Shown piece by piece: positions 8,641 to 16,679 of a stretch of 64,000 nt of DNA. Source of the stretch: Candidatus Poribacteria bacterium (lineage in GTDB: Bacteria > Poribacteria > WGA-4E > WGA-3G); the NCBI GenBank assembly GCA_026702755.1, contig JAPPBX010000080.1:26969-90968 (forward strand), read 5' to 3'. How positions within the stretch are numbered: the first letter of the stretch is position 1; the number at the start of each line of letters is the position of its first letter. The notes beneath the pieces are model-generated. The model did no database searches. It worked only from the letters and a program-made list of their open reading frames with translations, and was not told where the DNA came from. The translations under genes were made by a program, and so were the position numbers.

Positions 8641-9426
8641 GTGAACAATGTTTGTTTAAATCGATGGTTCGTGGAAACCGATGACAAAGAAGAGGCATGT
8701 AGACTTATCTTCAATGCGTATTACAAGGCTGTCTTCGACGCAGTTATCAGAATGCGGCGGAATCATCCAGATACCGTCGTCGATCCCGATGAAATCACCA
8801 GCGATACCTTCATCAAAGCCTTCGAGAAGCGGAAAGAAATCCAAGAACCGGAGAAGTTGGTAGAGTGGTTGGTAACCGTCGCGGAAAATCTGATGATTGA
8901 CGAGATAAGAAAATCACGCCAAAAGCGACGCTTGTCAGCTATATTGGTTGGGACCGTTTTTGATGTTGAAAAAGAGGAACCCTTCGCATCAACGCTCGTG
9001 GAAACTGATACCGAGCAATCCGAAGCAGACCAGTATCTGGTCGCACAACTCCTCCGTCTCCTTCAAGATACGGACAGGGAAATCGCAGAACTTAAGGGTG
9101 CTGAGCTTTCTGCCAAAGAGATAGCGGAACTGATAGGTTCTACTACACCCGGAGCAGTTCAGAAGAAATGGGAACGACTCCGCAAGTGGTTGGAACCCAT
9201 CGCCCGCAATTTAGATGCTTTGATCAACTGCCTCCCCAAGGAGAAAGACAAGTGGATTATGGAACGGTACTTGGATGGACAACCGCTATCGGTGATTACG
9301 GAAGCACTTGGTGTCTCTCCCGCCACCGTTGAGCAAACAGTGAGACGTGTGAGAGCACAGTGGAAGAAAGCTGCGACGGACAATCCCACGGATCCTGTTT
9401 CCGCAATGGTTAAGAAGGAGAGATAA
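8641..9426 (+). CDS. ECF-like RNA polymerase sigma factor with two C-terminal HTH segments
   Basis: The 261-residue protein begins with a sigma-70 region-2-like segment (about 20-105: FNAYYKAVFDAVIRM, then DEITSDTFIKAFEKR and WLVTVAENLMIDEIRKSRQK). Two separate helix-turn-helix-like stretches follow, about 140-175 (ELSAKEIAELIGSTTPGAVQ) and about 200-240 (PLSVITEALGVSPATVEQTV). A usual ECF factor has one region 4, so the second is extra. The start codon is a GTG at 8641 with GAGGTGAG upstream; the start is not certain. Two His-rich exported proteins follow on the same strand and are probable targets or partners. No anti-sigma factor is recognisable next to it. Confidence 0.8.
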   Translation: MNNVCLNRWFVETDDKEEACRLIFNAYYKAVFDAVIRMRRNHPDTVVDPDEITSDTFIKAFEKRKEIQEPEKLVEWLVTVAENLMIDEIRKSRQKRRLSAILVGTVFDVEKEEPFASTLVETDTEQSEADQYLVAQLLRLLQDTDREIAELKGAELSAKEIAELIGSTTPGAVQKKWERLRKWLEPIARNLDALINCLPKEKDKWIMERYLDGQPLSVITEALGVSPATVEQTVRRVRAQWKKAATDNPTDPVSAMVKKER

Positions 9427-9447
9427 TTATTAATTTTTCGTTTTGTA

Positions 9448-9476
9448 TTGACTTTTTTGGACGATTTTCATATAAT
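9448..9476 (+). promoter_or_regulatory. Candidate promoter for the His-rich protein gene
   Basis: TTGACT, a 17-base spacer and TATAAT match a sigma-70 consensus well. The predicted start point (about 9483) falls on the GGAG ribosome site at 9481-9484, so the promoter could give a nearly leaderless message or be a chance match. Confidence 0.45.
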
Positions 9477-9492
9477 CAAAGGAGAAAAAACA

Positions 9493-9858
9493 ATGAAAAT
9501 GTCTTTACGTCAGATGATTGTAGTTGTAGTGGTTCTCACCTTGTCAGGTATTTCTCTAACCACAGCACCTGAGGCTACATGGGACCGTGCGTCATCACAC
9601 CTCGTGACCGTTGATGTTTACAGTGTAAGCGGTGCATATTGTTACACCTACGGTTACAGTTATTATGTGCCGGATACAACCACACAACACTACAAGTATT
9701 ACCACAGGGGACCTACTGTGCCAAATACGCATCCATATCCACACACGGCGACCCTCACAGGTACACATCAGCATGAAACCGAAGAAGATTTGGACACCTT
9801 GTGTGATGGAAGGGATCCTTTCGACAGTTCCGGCACTATGTACGCTTCGGATTCCTAA
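9493..9858 (+). CDS. Small exported His/Tyr-rich protein, function unknown
   Basis: I set the start at the ATG at 9493 because AAAGGAG lies just upstream; the longer frame from 9448 would read through the promoter-like sequence. The 121-residue product has a clear signal peptide (MKMSLRQMIVVVVVLTLSGI) and then a short mature part rich in Tyr, His, Thr and Pro, with two Cys. A GTHQHETEED motif near residue 95 recurs as GTHQHEHTHSHEDD in the protein encoded next. I recognise no family. Histidine clusters suggest metal binding in the periplasm or at the surface, which is inference. It probably forms a unit with the sigma factor upstream and the gene at 9925. Confidence 0.7.
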   Translation: MKMSLRQMIVVVVVLTLSGISLTTAPEATWDRASSHLVTVDVYSVSGAYCYTYGYSYYVPDTTTQHYKYYHRGPTVPNTHPYPHTATLTGTHQHETEEDLDTLCDGRDPFDSSGTMYASDS

Positions 9859-9873
9859 TCCTGTTGAAACTTA

Positions 9874-9895
9874 GGGAAGTCATCTATGACTTCCC
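9874..9895. terminator. Perfect hairpin between the two His-rich genes
   Basis: GGGAAGTCAT and ATGACTTCCC form a 10-bp inverted repeat around a two-base centre. No T-run follows, so it is more likely a processing or partial-termination structure than a strong intrinsic terminator. Confidence 0.45.
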
Positions 9896-9924
9896 ATCTT
9901 CCTAAAAGGTAGAAAGGATTTCTC

Positions 9925-10584
9925 ATGCGACTCTTTATTATTCCTGTTCTCATTGTTTGTGTCATCTCAATCGCGTTATTTTTTTTTCTGGAACATGACA
10001 CAAAGAAATTTATCAAAAACCTTTCCCCATCCCCGGTGCCTACGATAGATAAGGGAAGCGAACATGCAACCGAGACGGCGGATACCCCCTCAATAGATGA
10101 CACATCTTTGGTTGATACTCAAGAAACCCAAAGAGTCGTTGAAGCAGAGGAAGTACACCCACATCACCCTCAGGCAGATGGCACCCATCAACACGAGCAC
10201 ACACACTCCCATGAAGATGATACTGAAATTTCAGAACCGAATCGAATCCCACTCGCCTCGGCAAAATCTAACACGAAGGAGGATGTGAAGGCAAAGCCGC
10301 CAAAACCCTTTGAAACTCTCAAAAAGAAGTTGATTGAAGAGCACGGTGATATTCCGTTAGTCCATACATACATTGGTTTGAAACAGAAGTTTCTGAATCA
10401 AGAACAAATGACAATAGATGAGGTCAGCACTTATTGGGAAGCAACAATGGTTTTCAATCCGACCTCTCGGAATCGAAAAACCTATGAGCTAATAAAAAGG
10501 CTCTCATCGCAAGCAGATCCTGGCACTTTTGAAATCATTTATGATCCGAAAAAATTAGAAGAAAAAAAGAGATCGGCTCAATGA
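9925..10584 (+). CDS. Membrane-anchored His-rich protein, function unknown
   Basis: The 219-residue product has one N-terminal membrane helix (MRLFIIPVLIVCVISIALFF) that would anchor it with the rest outside the cytosol. A long acidic, Thr/Ser-rich linker follows, with a His cluster at about 78-98 (VHPHHPQADGTHQHEHTHSH) typical of metal-chelating segments. A Lys-rich C-terminal helical region follows (about 125-219). The ATG at 9925 has AGAAAGGAT about 8 bases upstream. It shares the GTHQHE motif with the secreted protein just upstream (66-bp gap), so the two probably act together, perhaps in handling a divalent metal. I do not recognise a known family. Confidence 0.7.
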   Translation: MRLFIIPVLIVCVISIALFFFLEHDTKKFIKNLSPSPVPTIDKGSEHATETADTPSIDDTSLVDTQETQRVVEAEEVHPHHPQADGTHQHEHTHSHEDDTEISEPNRIPLASAKSNTKEDVKAKPPKPFETLKKKLIEEHGDIPLVHTYIGLKQKFLNQEQMTIDEVSTYWEATMVFNPTSRNRKTYELIKRLSSQADPGTFEIIYDPKKLEEKKRSAQ

Positions 10585-11066
10585 AAAAGATGCCTTTTTA
10601 TAGGAACTCATAGCGAGTAAGAGCTAAGAATTCAAAGTCCATGGAGATCTGAGGCGGAAAGAAAAGGACACAAATTATTTCCCTTTCTTTCCCTATCAGA
10701 CTACATCATTATGCTTTACTCAATATAACTTCTAGGACTGTGCCCTCCTCAAGGAATTCGTTTCATAGCAAAAGCCAGAGCATGCGATCCACGGCCATAG
10801 TAACGGATTTCGCCCTCACATCACCCGAAAATCGGGCGGAATATTCTCTTTATACACGCACAAAACATCCTGCCTATCAAGTACCTCAAATACATCTGAA
10901 TGCTTGTGGAATCGGTACTGTCCTGTTCATCTTTTCCTTCTACACTCGTGCCTAACCGATCACAGTACCGATCCCTAATGCATCCGTCACCATAGGAGAA
11001 TGGATCGCGTAGCGTCCGATTGGAAGCAAATATCCTACTGAATTAGAACAGTTAAGAGCGTTTTAG
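10585..11066. other. Non-coding or decayed stretch
   Basis: About 480 bp without a convincing gene. The one open frame here (10740-10955, plus) has no ribosome site and a low-complexity product. The last part, in the frame of the GspC-like fragment that follows, is interrupted by stops at about 11010 and 11064, so this looks like the decayed 5' part of that gene. Confidence 0.5.
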
Positions 11067-11363
11067 AAATCCGACTTCTACCGAACCGTCATAGACAACG
11101 ACCTCTTCCGTCCCGTGGGGTGGACACCCCCACGTCTACAAGAACCCTACCGCTTGCTTGGAACCATCATCCCTACAGACACAAAGATTCCCTCAAGAGC
11201 CATCATCCAAAACACCGTAGGAAATCAGACGCACATTGTCACTATCGGTGATACTCTTGAGACAGACACGACCGTTACAAATATCCAACCCAAGCGTGTC
11301 ATCGTTGAGAAAGCAGGACAGCAGAGAACCCTCACCTTAAACGCAACGCCGCTGATAAAATAA
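11067..11363 (+). pseudogene. GspC-like (type II secretion HR domain) gene fragment
   Basis: Reading in frame from 11067 gives SDFYRTVIDNDLFRPVGW, then EPYRLLGTIIP, a strand-rich block, IVTIGDTLETDTTVTNIQP and EKAGQQRTLTL before the stop. This order resembles the periplasmic homology region of GspC/PulC-type secretion proteins. The fragment has no good start: in-frame stops lie just upstream at 11064 and about 11010, and the possible GTG at 11115 is inside the conserved part. The membrane anchor and N-terminus are missing, and no other secretion gene is nearby. I call it a 5'-truncated remnant. The alternative is a short expressed domain starting at GTG 11115. Confidence 0.55.
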
Positions 11364-11481
11364 TTAGAGATATGGCGATTGCCGGATTTTGACGAAAAAC
11401 AACAAATCTTGATTCAGACAACTAACGACTGACGGCTGATTGCTGAAAACCGAATGCCCATGGAATGAACCCGATAAAATC

Positions 11482-11517
11482 TTGACAATCGCACTGTATG
11501 TCAACTATAATTGTCAA
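11482..11517 (+). promoter_or_regulatory. Promoter with overlapping inverted repeat upstream of the ribokinase-like gene
   Basis: TTGACA (11482-11487), an 18-base spacer and TATAAT (11506-11511) form a strong sigma-70 promoter. TTGACAAT at 11482-11489 is mirrored by ATTGTCAA at 11510-11517, so both ends of the promoter lie in an 8-bp inverted repeat that could be a repressor operator. Confidence 0.6.
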
Positions 11518-11525
11518 AAATCGTT

Positions 11526-11566
11526 CTTTATAATAGCAAGTTTTGGCTTGCAAGCTACGCCAAAAG
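11526..11566 (+). repeat. Dispersed palindromic element, copy B
   Basis: This copy contains AGCAAGTTTTGGCTTGCAAG and ends GCCAAAAG. Inner arms TTTTGGC and GCCAAAA can pair. It lies in the leader between the promoter at 11482 and the ribokinase-like gene at 11593, so it would be in the message 5' untranslated region. Confidence 0.75.
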
Positions 11567-11592
11567 AATTAAAAGAATAGGAATGCGTCGTG

Positions 11593-12537
11593 ATGAACCA
11601 TACAACACCGAAAGTTACCGTTGTTGGCAGTTTGAATGTTGATCTGGTGTGTCACGCGACACACCGACCGAACAAAGGAGAAACGCTCATCGGTGATGCT
11701 TTTGATATTTTCACGGGTGGGAAAGGATTTAATCAAGCAACTGCTGCCGCACGATTGGGTGCTGAAGTCACGCTTATCGGAAGTGTTGGCGCGGATCTTT
11801 TTGGAGATATGCTGCTCACAGCGACAGCAAATGAACATATTGACAGCAGGTTTGTCACAAAACGTACGAACGTTGGTACAGGTGTTGCAACTATCGTGAT
11901 TGAACCGGATGGCGACAATAGCATTATCGTCGTGCCGCGCGCAAATATGGCACTCACAACAGCGGATATAGATGCCGCTGCCGATTGGATCGCGGACGCG
12001 GATGTACTCCTTTTGCAATTAGAAACACCGATTGCAGCGTCCGAACATGCTGCAGCAATTGCCAAGAGACACGACACACGGGTAATATTAAATCCCGCAC
12101 CGGCGCAACCACTACCGGATAGTCTTTTGAGATACGTTGATATTCTCACACCAAACCAATCCGAGACGGAGTTACTATCGCGGTTGAAGGTGAGTAATCA
12201 CGAAGAGGCGTGCCGCGCAGCAGAGGTGCTACGCGCTCGGATGGTGGATACCGTAGATGCTGCTGTCGTGCTAACGCTTGGAGAACAGGGTGCATTGATG
12301 TTGACAGCCACATCATCTGAACATATCTCCGCGCTGCCTGTTGAACCTGTAGATACTACAGGCGCAGGCGATGCTTTTTGTGGCGCACTCGCAACCGCCT
12401 TGGCGAGCGGTGAAACCTTACATTCAGCAGTTGCGTTTGCAAATGCCGCTGGCGCGGCAGCGGTCACTGTTACGGGTGCAACACCTTCCATGCCGACACG
12501 CGCGAAAATTGAATGTCTATTAGAATCTGAAAAATAA
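11593..12537 (+). CDS. rbsK: Ribokinase-like carbohydrate kinase (PfkB family)
   Basis: A PfkB-family kinase of 314 residues. The N-terminal VVGSLNVDLV strand and the GGKGFNQA sugar-binding motif are typical of ribokinase, as are NPAPA and LTPNQSETELL in the middle. The catalytic signature DTTGAGDAFCGAL lies near residue 250 with the base Asp. It should phosphorylate ribose or a similar sugar with ATP in the cytosol. The frame opens at a GTG (11590), but ATG at 11593 is the more likely start, with AGGAA about 10 bases upstream. The promoter at 11482 and a palindromic repeat lie in its leader. No sugar transporter is adjacent, so the exact sugar is open. Confidence 0.88.
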   Translation: MNHTTPKVTVVGSLNVDLVCHATHRPNKGETLIGDAFDIFTGGKGFNQATAAARLGAEVTLIGSVGADLFGDMLLTATANEHIDSRFVTKRTNVGTGVATIVIEPDGDNSIIVVPRANMALTTADIDAAADWIADADVLLLQLETPIAASEHAAAIAKRHDTRVILNPAPAQPLPDSLLRYVDILTPNQSETELLSRLKVSNHEEACRAAEVLRARMVDTVDAAVVLTLGEQGALMLTATSSEHISALPVEPVDTTGAGDAFCGALATALASGETLHSAVAFANAAGAAAVTVTGATPSMPTRAKIECLLESEK

Positions 12538-12590
12538 AAACCTTAGGGTAGAGAAACCATATTCTGTAGTTCATCAAAGGAAAAAATAAA

Positions 12591-15548
12591 ATGAAAAAAA
12601 CAGTGCTAAATCCCACATTTATTGTGCTAATTGTATGCTTAGGATTCAATACATCTTTCCTACAAATTTCCTCCGCGGCGGAAAAATGGGAATCGAACAT
12701 GAGAAAAGACTTCTCAAAGATGTTGCGGGAGAAGAAAAAACCCGCGGAGAAACATCGCGAACTCATCCTCAAGTGGCAGAAAGAGGGACGACTTTCCACA
12801 CTTCTGACGCTTTATACGGCGGCGAATGAGAATCGCCAGGCACAGGAGCCTTCATCCGCCAAAATTGAGGCAGCGTTCTACTACGGTTTAGGCTACGTAC
12901 ATGCCCTCCAAGCTACGGAAACCGGTGAAGAACTAAATACTGCAATTACCTATTTGCAACGCGCACTTGAGATTAATCCAGATCTATTTTGGGCGCGCTT
13001 CAACCTCGGCGGTATCTATCAGGAACAAGGCAAAGACGAATTGGCACTTGCTGAATTTGAGTCTTGCATCGATTTAAACCCGAGTTACTACCCTGTTTAC
13101 TATCGCATCGGTGAGATTCATTTGAAACGGCAGCACTACCCGGAGGCACTCCACGCCTTCGAGTCAGCACGGAAGTTGAATCGGAAGTGGGAGTATCCGC
13201 AATACGGTATCGGTTTAGTCTACTTCGCACAAGGTGAGATAGACCGCGCCCGAGAGGCATTTGAGAATATTACCCGTCAAAAAAAGAAGTTCGCTCCCGC
13301 CTACTTCAAACTTGGACAGGTGCTTGCCATGGAAGGTTTCTTTGATGATGCATTGAAAGAATACGCCAAAGGGTCCCAACATCAAGACTACTCCGGACAG
13401 GTGCTTTACGAGTTGGCGGTTATCTTCGATGAAAAAGGCAATACAGATGGAGCAATTCGGCTATATCAACGCACAATTGAGGTTGAACCAACCCATGCAA
13501 AAGCACATTTCGCGCTTGGAGAAGTCCTCTATGCAAGTGGTGATACCGTGACAGCGGTCCAACACTATCTACAAGCATTGGCACTCACGCCAAGCATTAC
13601 GGACACTTTCTATGAACCGCTTGAACCTTACTTCGCCGGATTGATGACCCCAGATGAAGCGATGCCACTTTTAGAGAAAGCGATGCTTGTTCTCCCTGAC
13701 GATCCACGCTCTCACTTTTATGCAGGCATCATTAAGGCGGACGTAGGCAACATTGAAAAAGCCATTGAACATTACGAAAAGACGCTTGAAATTATTGAGG
13801 CGGACGCGAGTTATCTACAAATTGAACTCACTTTGGGAAACCTTAACGATGTTTATTTCAAACTTGGTGAACTTTATCACCAACAGGGAGATGTAAACAC
13901 TGCTGTTGCCTACTTTAAACGTGCCTTGGAATTAAATCCAGAATTGGCAGATAGATTTATCACACAGGGACAACGCGCTTTCGATGCAGGCAACTACCAA
14001 GAAGCCATTGAGCCGTTAAATACACACCTCCTACTGTTTCCAGAAGACATCAGTGCTACCTATCTGCTGGGGCAAAGTTACGAGGCTGATAGCGATACAG
14101 ATAGCGCACTTGTTTTTTATGAACGCACTTTGGCATTAGACCCACAGCGACCAGATGTGCTTCTCAAGATGGCTCACATTTATCGTGGACGCGAGGCACA
14201 TCAACAGGCGGTTAACACCTTACAACGAATTATTGAAATCGCGCCTGAAACGACTGAAGCACACTATCTGCTGGCACTCTCTTATCTTTCACTAAAGCAG
14301 CCTGATGATGCGTTATCCGCATTTCTTGCTACTGTTCGGTTGCGTCCAGACGATGTCGCAGCACACTACCACGCGGCAATCGTTTTTGAGCAGAAGGGCG
14401 AGATAGACAACGCCATTGCACATTATGAGAAAACGATTACGCTTGATACAACGCTGCTTGAAAACGACATAGGCAGGAGCTTACAAACTCCCTTGCCGGG
14501 CGTTGAAGCAACAGAAGCGGAGCCCTTTTTCCGACTCGGTGCGATCTATCGTGAACGCAACGACGAGGATAATATCATCCGTGTGTATCAACCTGCATTG
14601 GAAATAGAGCCTGCGCATCCAGAACTTCATCACCTCCTTGCTGTTATTTTTGAGAAGCGGGACGAGCGTGAAGATGCGATTCGGTACTACGGATTAGCGA
14701 ATCAGTACAACCCGGAAAAATTCGATTGGCACTATAGTTATGCACGCGTGCTTGACCGACACGCTGAAACGCTCGGAGATGACTATCATAAACATGCTGA
14801 GATGGCTGTTACAGAGTACACGACAACCATTGCGCTGAATCCGGACTATATAGATGCTTACTTTTATCGCGGGATGCTCACGCTTCGTTATAGGCAGATA
14901 GGCAAAACGCTTTATCGCTATAGCCAAATTTTAGAGGATTTCAGGCAAGTGGCTGAATTCCAACCCAGAAATCGTGAAGCGAACTACCAGCTCGGGGTCA
15001 TTTACCTTGAAATTGATCGGCATCGTCTCGCCAAAGAAGTTTTTAAGAAGATGCTCTCTTACGCGCCAAAATATAGGGGCATCCATCTGCACCTGGGACA
15101 GATTGCGGAATGGGAGCAGATGTGGAAACAGGCAATTCAGCACTATGAAGCGGAAGCCGCGCTTATTCAACAACCGCCTGAAGAAAGCGATGATATTGCC
15201 GTCAAAACGTATCAACGTCTCGGTAATCTCTACTATGCACACGCCTTAGATTACAATGCGGCGAAAGAGACGTTGGAGAAGGCACTTGCTTTAGATGATA
15301 CACACGTGCAAACGCTGCTCAACTACGGTAATAATCTTTTCAGTATGGATTTACTCGGCGCAGCTGCAGAACAATTTGAACGAGTGATACAACTGGAACC
15401 GGGCAACTTGACAGCGAACTATAACTTGGCGTTGATGTATGAATATACAGAAAAGAGCGCACAAGCGAAAGCCCAGTGGCAACGTTTTCTCGATCTTGAT
15501 CCACCGGAGCAGTGGAAAAATGAGGCAAAAAAACACCTGAATCAATAA
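12591..15548 (+). CDS. Large exported TPR-repeat protein
   Basis: A 985-residue protein starting with a signal peptide (hydrophobic stretch at about 7-25, ending near SSAAEKW). The rest is almost entirely tetratricopeptide repeats, recognisable by recurring units such as FWARFNLGGIYQEQGKDELA and AHYHAAIVFEQKGEIDNAIA, with Pro near the end of each unit. I count on the order of twenty repeats between about 80 and 980. TPR superhelices bind other proteins, so this is probably a periplasmic or outer-membrane-associated scaffold. An AAAGGAAAA site precedes the ATG by about 7 bases. It lies between a sugar kinase and a biotin ligase without obvious functional linkage. Confidence 0.9.
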   Translation: MKKTVLNPTFIVLIVCLGFNTSFLQISSAAEKWESNMRKDFSKMLREKKKPAEKHRELILKWQKEGRLSTLLTLYTAANENRQAQEPSSAKIEAAFYYGLGYVHALQATETGEELNTAITYLQRALEINPDLFWARFNLGGIYQEQGKDELALAEFESCIDLNPSYYPVYYRIGEIHLKRQHYPEALHAFESARKLNRKWEYPQYGIGLVYFAQGEIDRAREAFENITRQKKKFAPAYFKLGQVLAMEGFFDDALKEYAKGSQHQDYSGQVLYELAVIFDEKGNTDGAIRLYQRTIEVEPTHAKAHFALGEVLYASGDTVTAVQHYLQALALTPSITDTFYEPLEPYFAGLMTPDEAMPLLEKAMLVLPDDPRSHFYAGIIKADVGNIEKAIEHYEKTLEIIEADASYLQIELTLGNLNDVYFKLGELYHQQGDVNTAVAYFKRALELNPELADRFITQGQRAFDAGNYQEAIEPLNTHLLLFPEDISATYLLGQSYEADSDTDSALVFYERTLALDPQRPDVLLKMAHIYRGREAHQQAVNTLQRIIEIAPETTEAHYLLALSYLSLKQPDDALSAFLATVRLRPDDVAAHYHAAIVFEQKGEIDNAIAHYEKTITLDTTLLENDIGRSLQTPLPGVEATEAEPFFRLGAIYRERNDEDNIIRVYQPALEIEPAHPELHHLLAVIFEKRDEREDAIRYYGLANQYNPEKFDWHYSYARVLDRHAETLGDDYHKHAEMAVTEYTTTIALNPDYIDAYFYRGMLTLRYRQIGKTLYRYSQILEDFRQVAEFQPRNREANYQLGVIYLEIDRHRLAKEVFKKMLSYAPKYRGIHLHLGQIAEWEQMWKQAIQHYEAEAALIQQPPEESDDIAVKTYQRLGNLYYAHALDYNAAKETLEKALALDDTHVQTLLNYGNNLFSMDLLGAAAEQFERVIQLEPGNLTANYNLALMYEYTEKSAQAKAQWQRFLDLDPPEQWKNEAKKHLNQ

Positions 15549-15553
15549 CGCCT

Positions 15554-16231
15554 ATGGATGTTACGCATCTGCGTGCGACGCTTCAGACCGCTTTCATTGG
15601 TTGTCAAATCGAACACCATACGCAAGTTGCCTCTACCAACGACATCGGTATTACGCGTGGGAAAACCGGTGCAGCAGAGGGAACCCTCATCATTGCGGAA
15701 CATCAGACCGCTGGACGCGGGAGATATGGCAGGAAATGGAGTGCTCCCCCCAGAAAGAGTCTTCTTGTGTCCGTTGTGCTTAGGCATCGCTTGCTTCGCG
15801 ATCAAGTTGCGCTTCCCAATCTCATCGGTGCAATCGCCATTGCACAGGCACTTCGCACAACACACAAACTTGATGCCCGGATTAAGGTGCCTAACGATGT
15901 CCGGATCAAGGGAAAAAAGGTGGCGGGTGTACTCACAGAACTTGCTTACGATGACCAGCAGCACCCGTTTTTTGTCTTGGGTTTTGGCGTGAATGTCAAT
16001 AGCACTTTAGAGGATTTCCCGCCGGAACTGCGTGAAACGGCAACCTCTGTACGGATAGCAGCTGCCCGTATGGGAAACCAGGACGCTGAGATCTGCCGAA
16101 CCTCGTTGTTACAAATCATACTTTGTCAATTGGAAAAAACCTACCAGCAATTGAAAACAGGTGAGACAGATTTAATCATGCGGCAGTTTGAGGCGTTACA
16201 GGAAAGGACATCACATGAAGACGATCGTTAG
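15554..16231 (+). CDS. birA: Biotin--[acetyl-CoA-carboxylase] ligase, HTH-less
   Basis: The 225 residues carry the biotin-protein ligase fold. Visible are the STND motif (VASTNDIG), the ATP/biotin loop GRGRYGRKWSAPP and KVPNDVRIKGKKVAGVL, which holds the catalytic Lys; the usual KWPND is here KVPND. GFGVNVN follows. There is no N-terminal winged helix, so it is a class I, non-regulatory ligase that attaches biotin to carboxylase carrier domains. It starts five bases after the TPR gene stop and its end overlaps the DUF523 gene by 17 bases, so the three genes may be read together. Confidence 0.9.
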   Translation: MDVTHLRATLQTAFIGCQIEHHTQVASTNDIGITRGKTGAAEGTLIIAEHQTAGRGRYGRKWSAPPRKSLLVSVVLRHRLLRDQVALPNLIGAIAIAQALRTTHKLDARIKVPNDVRIKGKKVAGVLTELAYDDQQHPFFVLGFGVNVNSTLEDFPPELRETATSVRIAAARMGNQDAEICRTSLLQIILCQLEKTYQQLKTGETDLIMRQFEALQERTSHEDDR

Positions 16232-16652
16232 TGCTTGTCTCTTGGGTGTGCGCTGTCGATACGACGGCGGCGACAGCCAAAATGAAACAGCGATGAAACA
16301 GAAGGAAACGTCCGAACTCATTCCTGTCTGTCCCGAAGAGTCTGGCGGGTTGCCAACGCCGCGTCCTCCGGCAGAGATTGTCGGCGGCGATGGTGAGGAT
16401 GTCCTAAACGGTAAGGCAAAAGTTATGACTGTTGATGGGAGAGATGTGACTGATGCCTATTTAAAGGGTGCCCATCACGCCTTACAAGTCGCACAAGCAC
16501 ACGGGGCAACGCAGGTGATTCTCAAAGCGAGAAGTCCATCCTGTGGCTGCGGCGACATCTACGACGGTACTTTTTCCGGGACCCTTACGTCCGGCGACGG
16601 CGTGACCACAGCACTCCTGAAACGACACGGCATTACCGTTACTTCGCTGTAG
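16215..16652 (+). CDS. DUF523 family protein
   Basis: I place the start at the ATG at 16215 (MKTIVSACLLGVRCRYDGG), preceded by AGGAAAGGAC; the frame is open slightly further upstream inside birA. The 145-residue product shows the DUF523 hallmarks: SACLLG near the start, PVCPEESGGLPTPRPP in the middle and KARSPSCGCG near 105, giving several conserved Cys that may bind a metal or Fe-S cluster. The function of the family is not established. It overlaps the end of the biotin ligase gene and is probably co-translated with it. Confidence 0.88.
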   Translation: MKTIVSACLLGVRCRYDGGDSQNETAMKQKETSELIPVCPEESGGLPTPRPPAEIVGGDGEDVLNGKAKVMTVDGRDVTDAYLKGAHHALQVAQAHGATQVILKARSPSCGCGDIYDGTFSGTLTSGDGVTTALLKRHGITVTSL

Positions 16653-16679
16653 TTTCTACCGACGGTGTTTAACCCGCGT

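Noticed and set aside
10740..10955. Open frame of 71 codons upstream of the GspC-like fragment
   Set aside because: No ribosome site, biased composition and no recognisable motif.
11112..11133. CGTGGGG...CCCCACG hairpin as a terminator
   Set aside because: It lies within the conserved part of the GspC-like fragment and has no T-run, so it is most simply explained by coding sequence.
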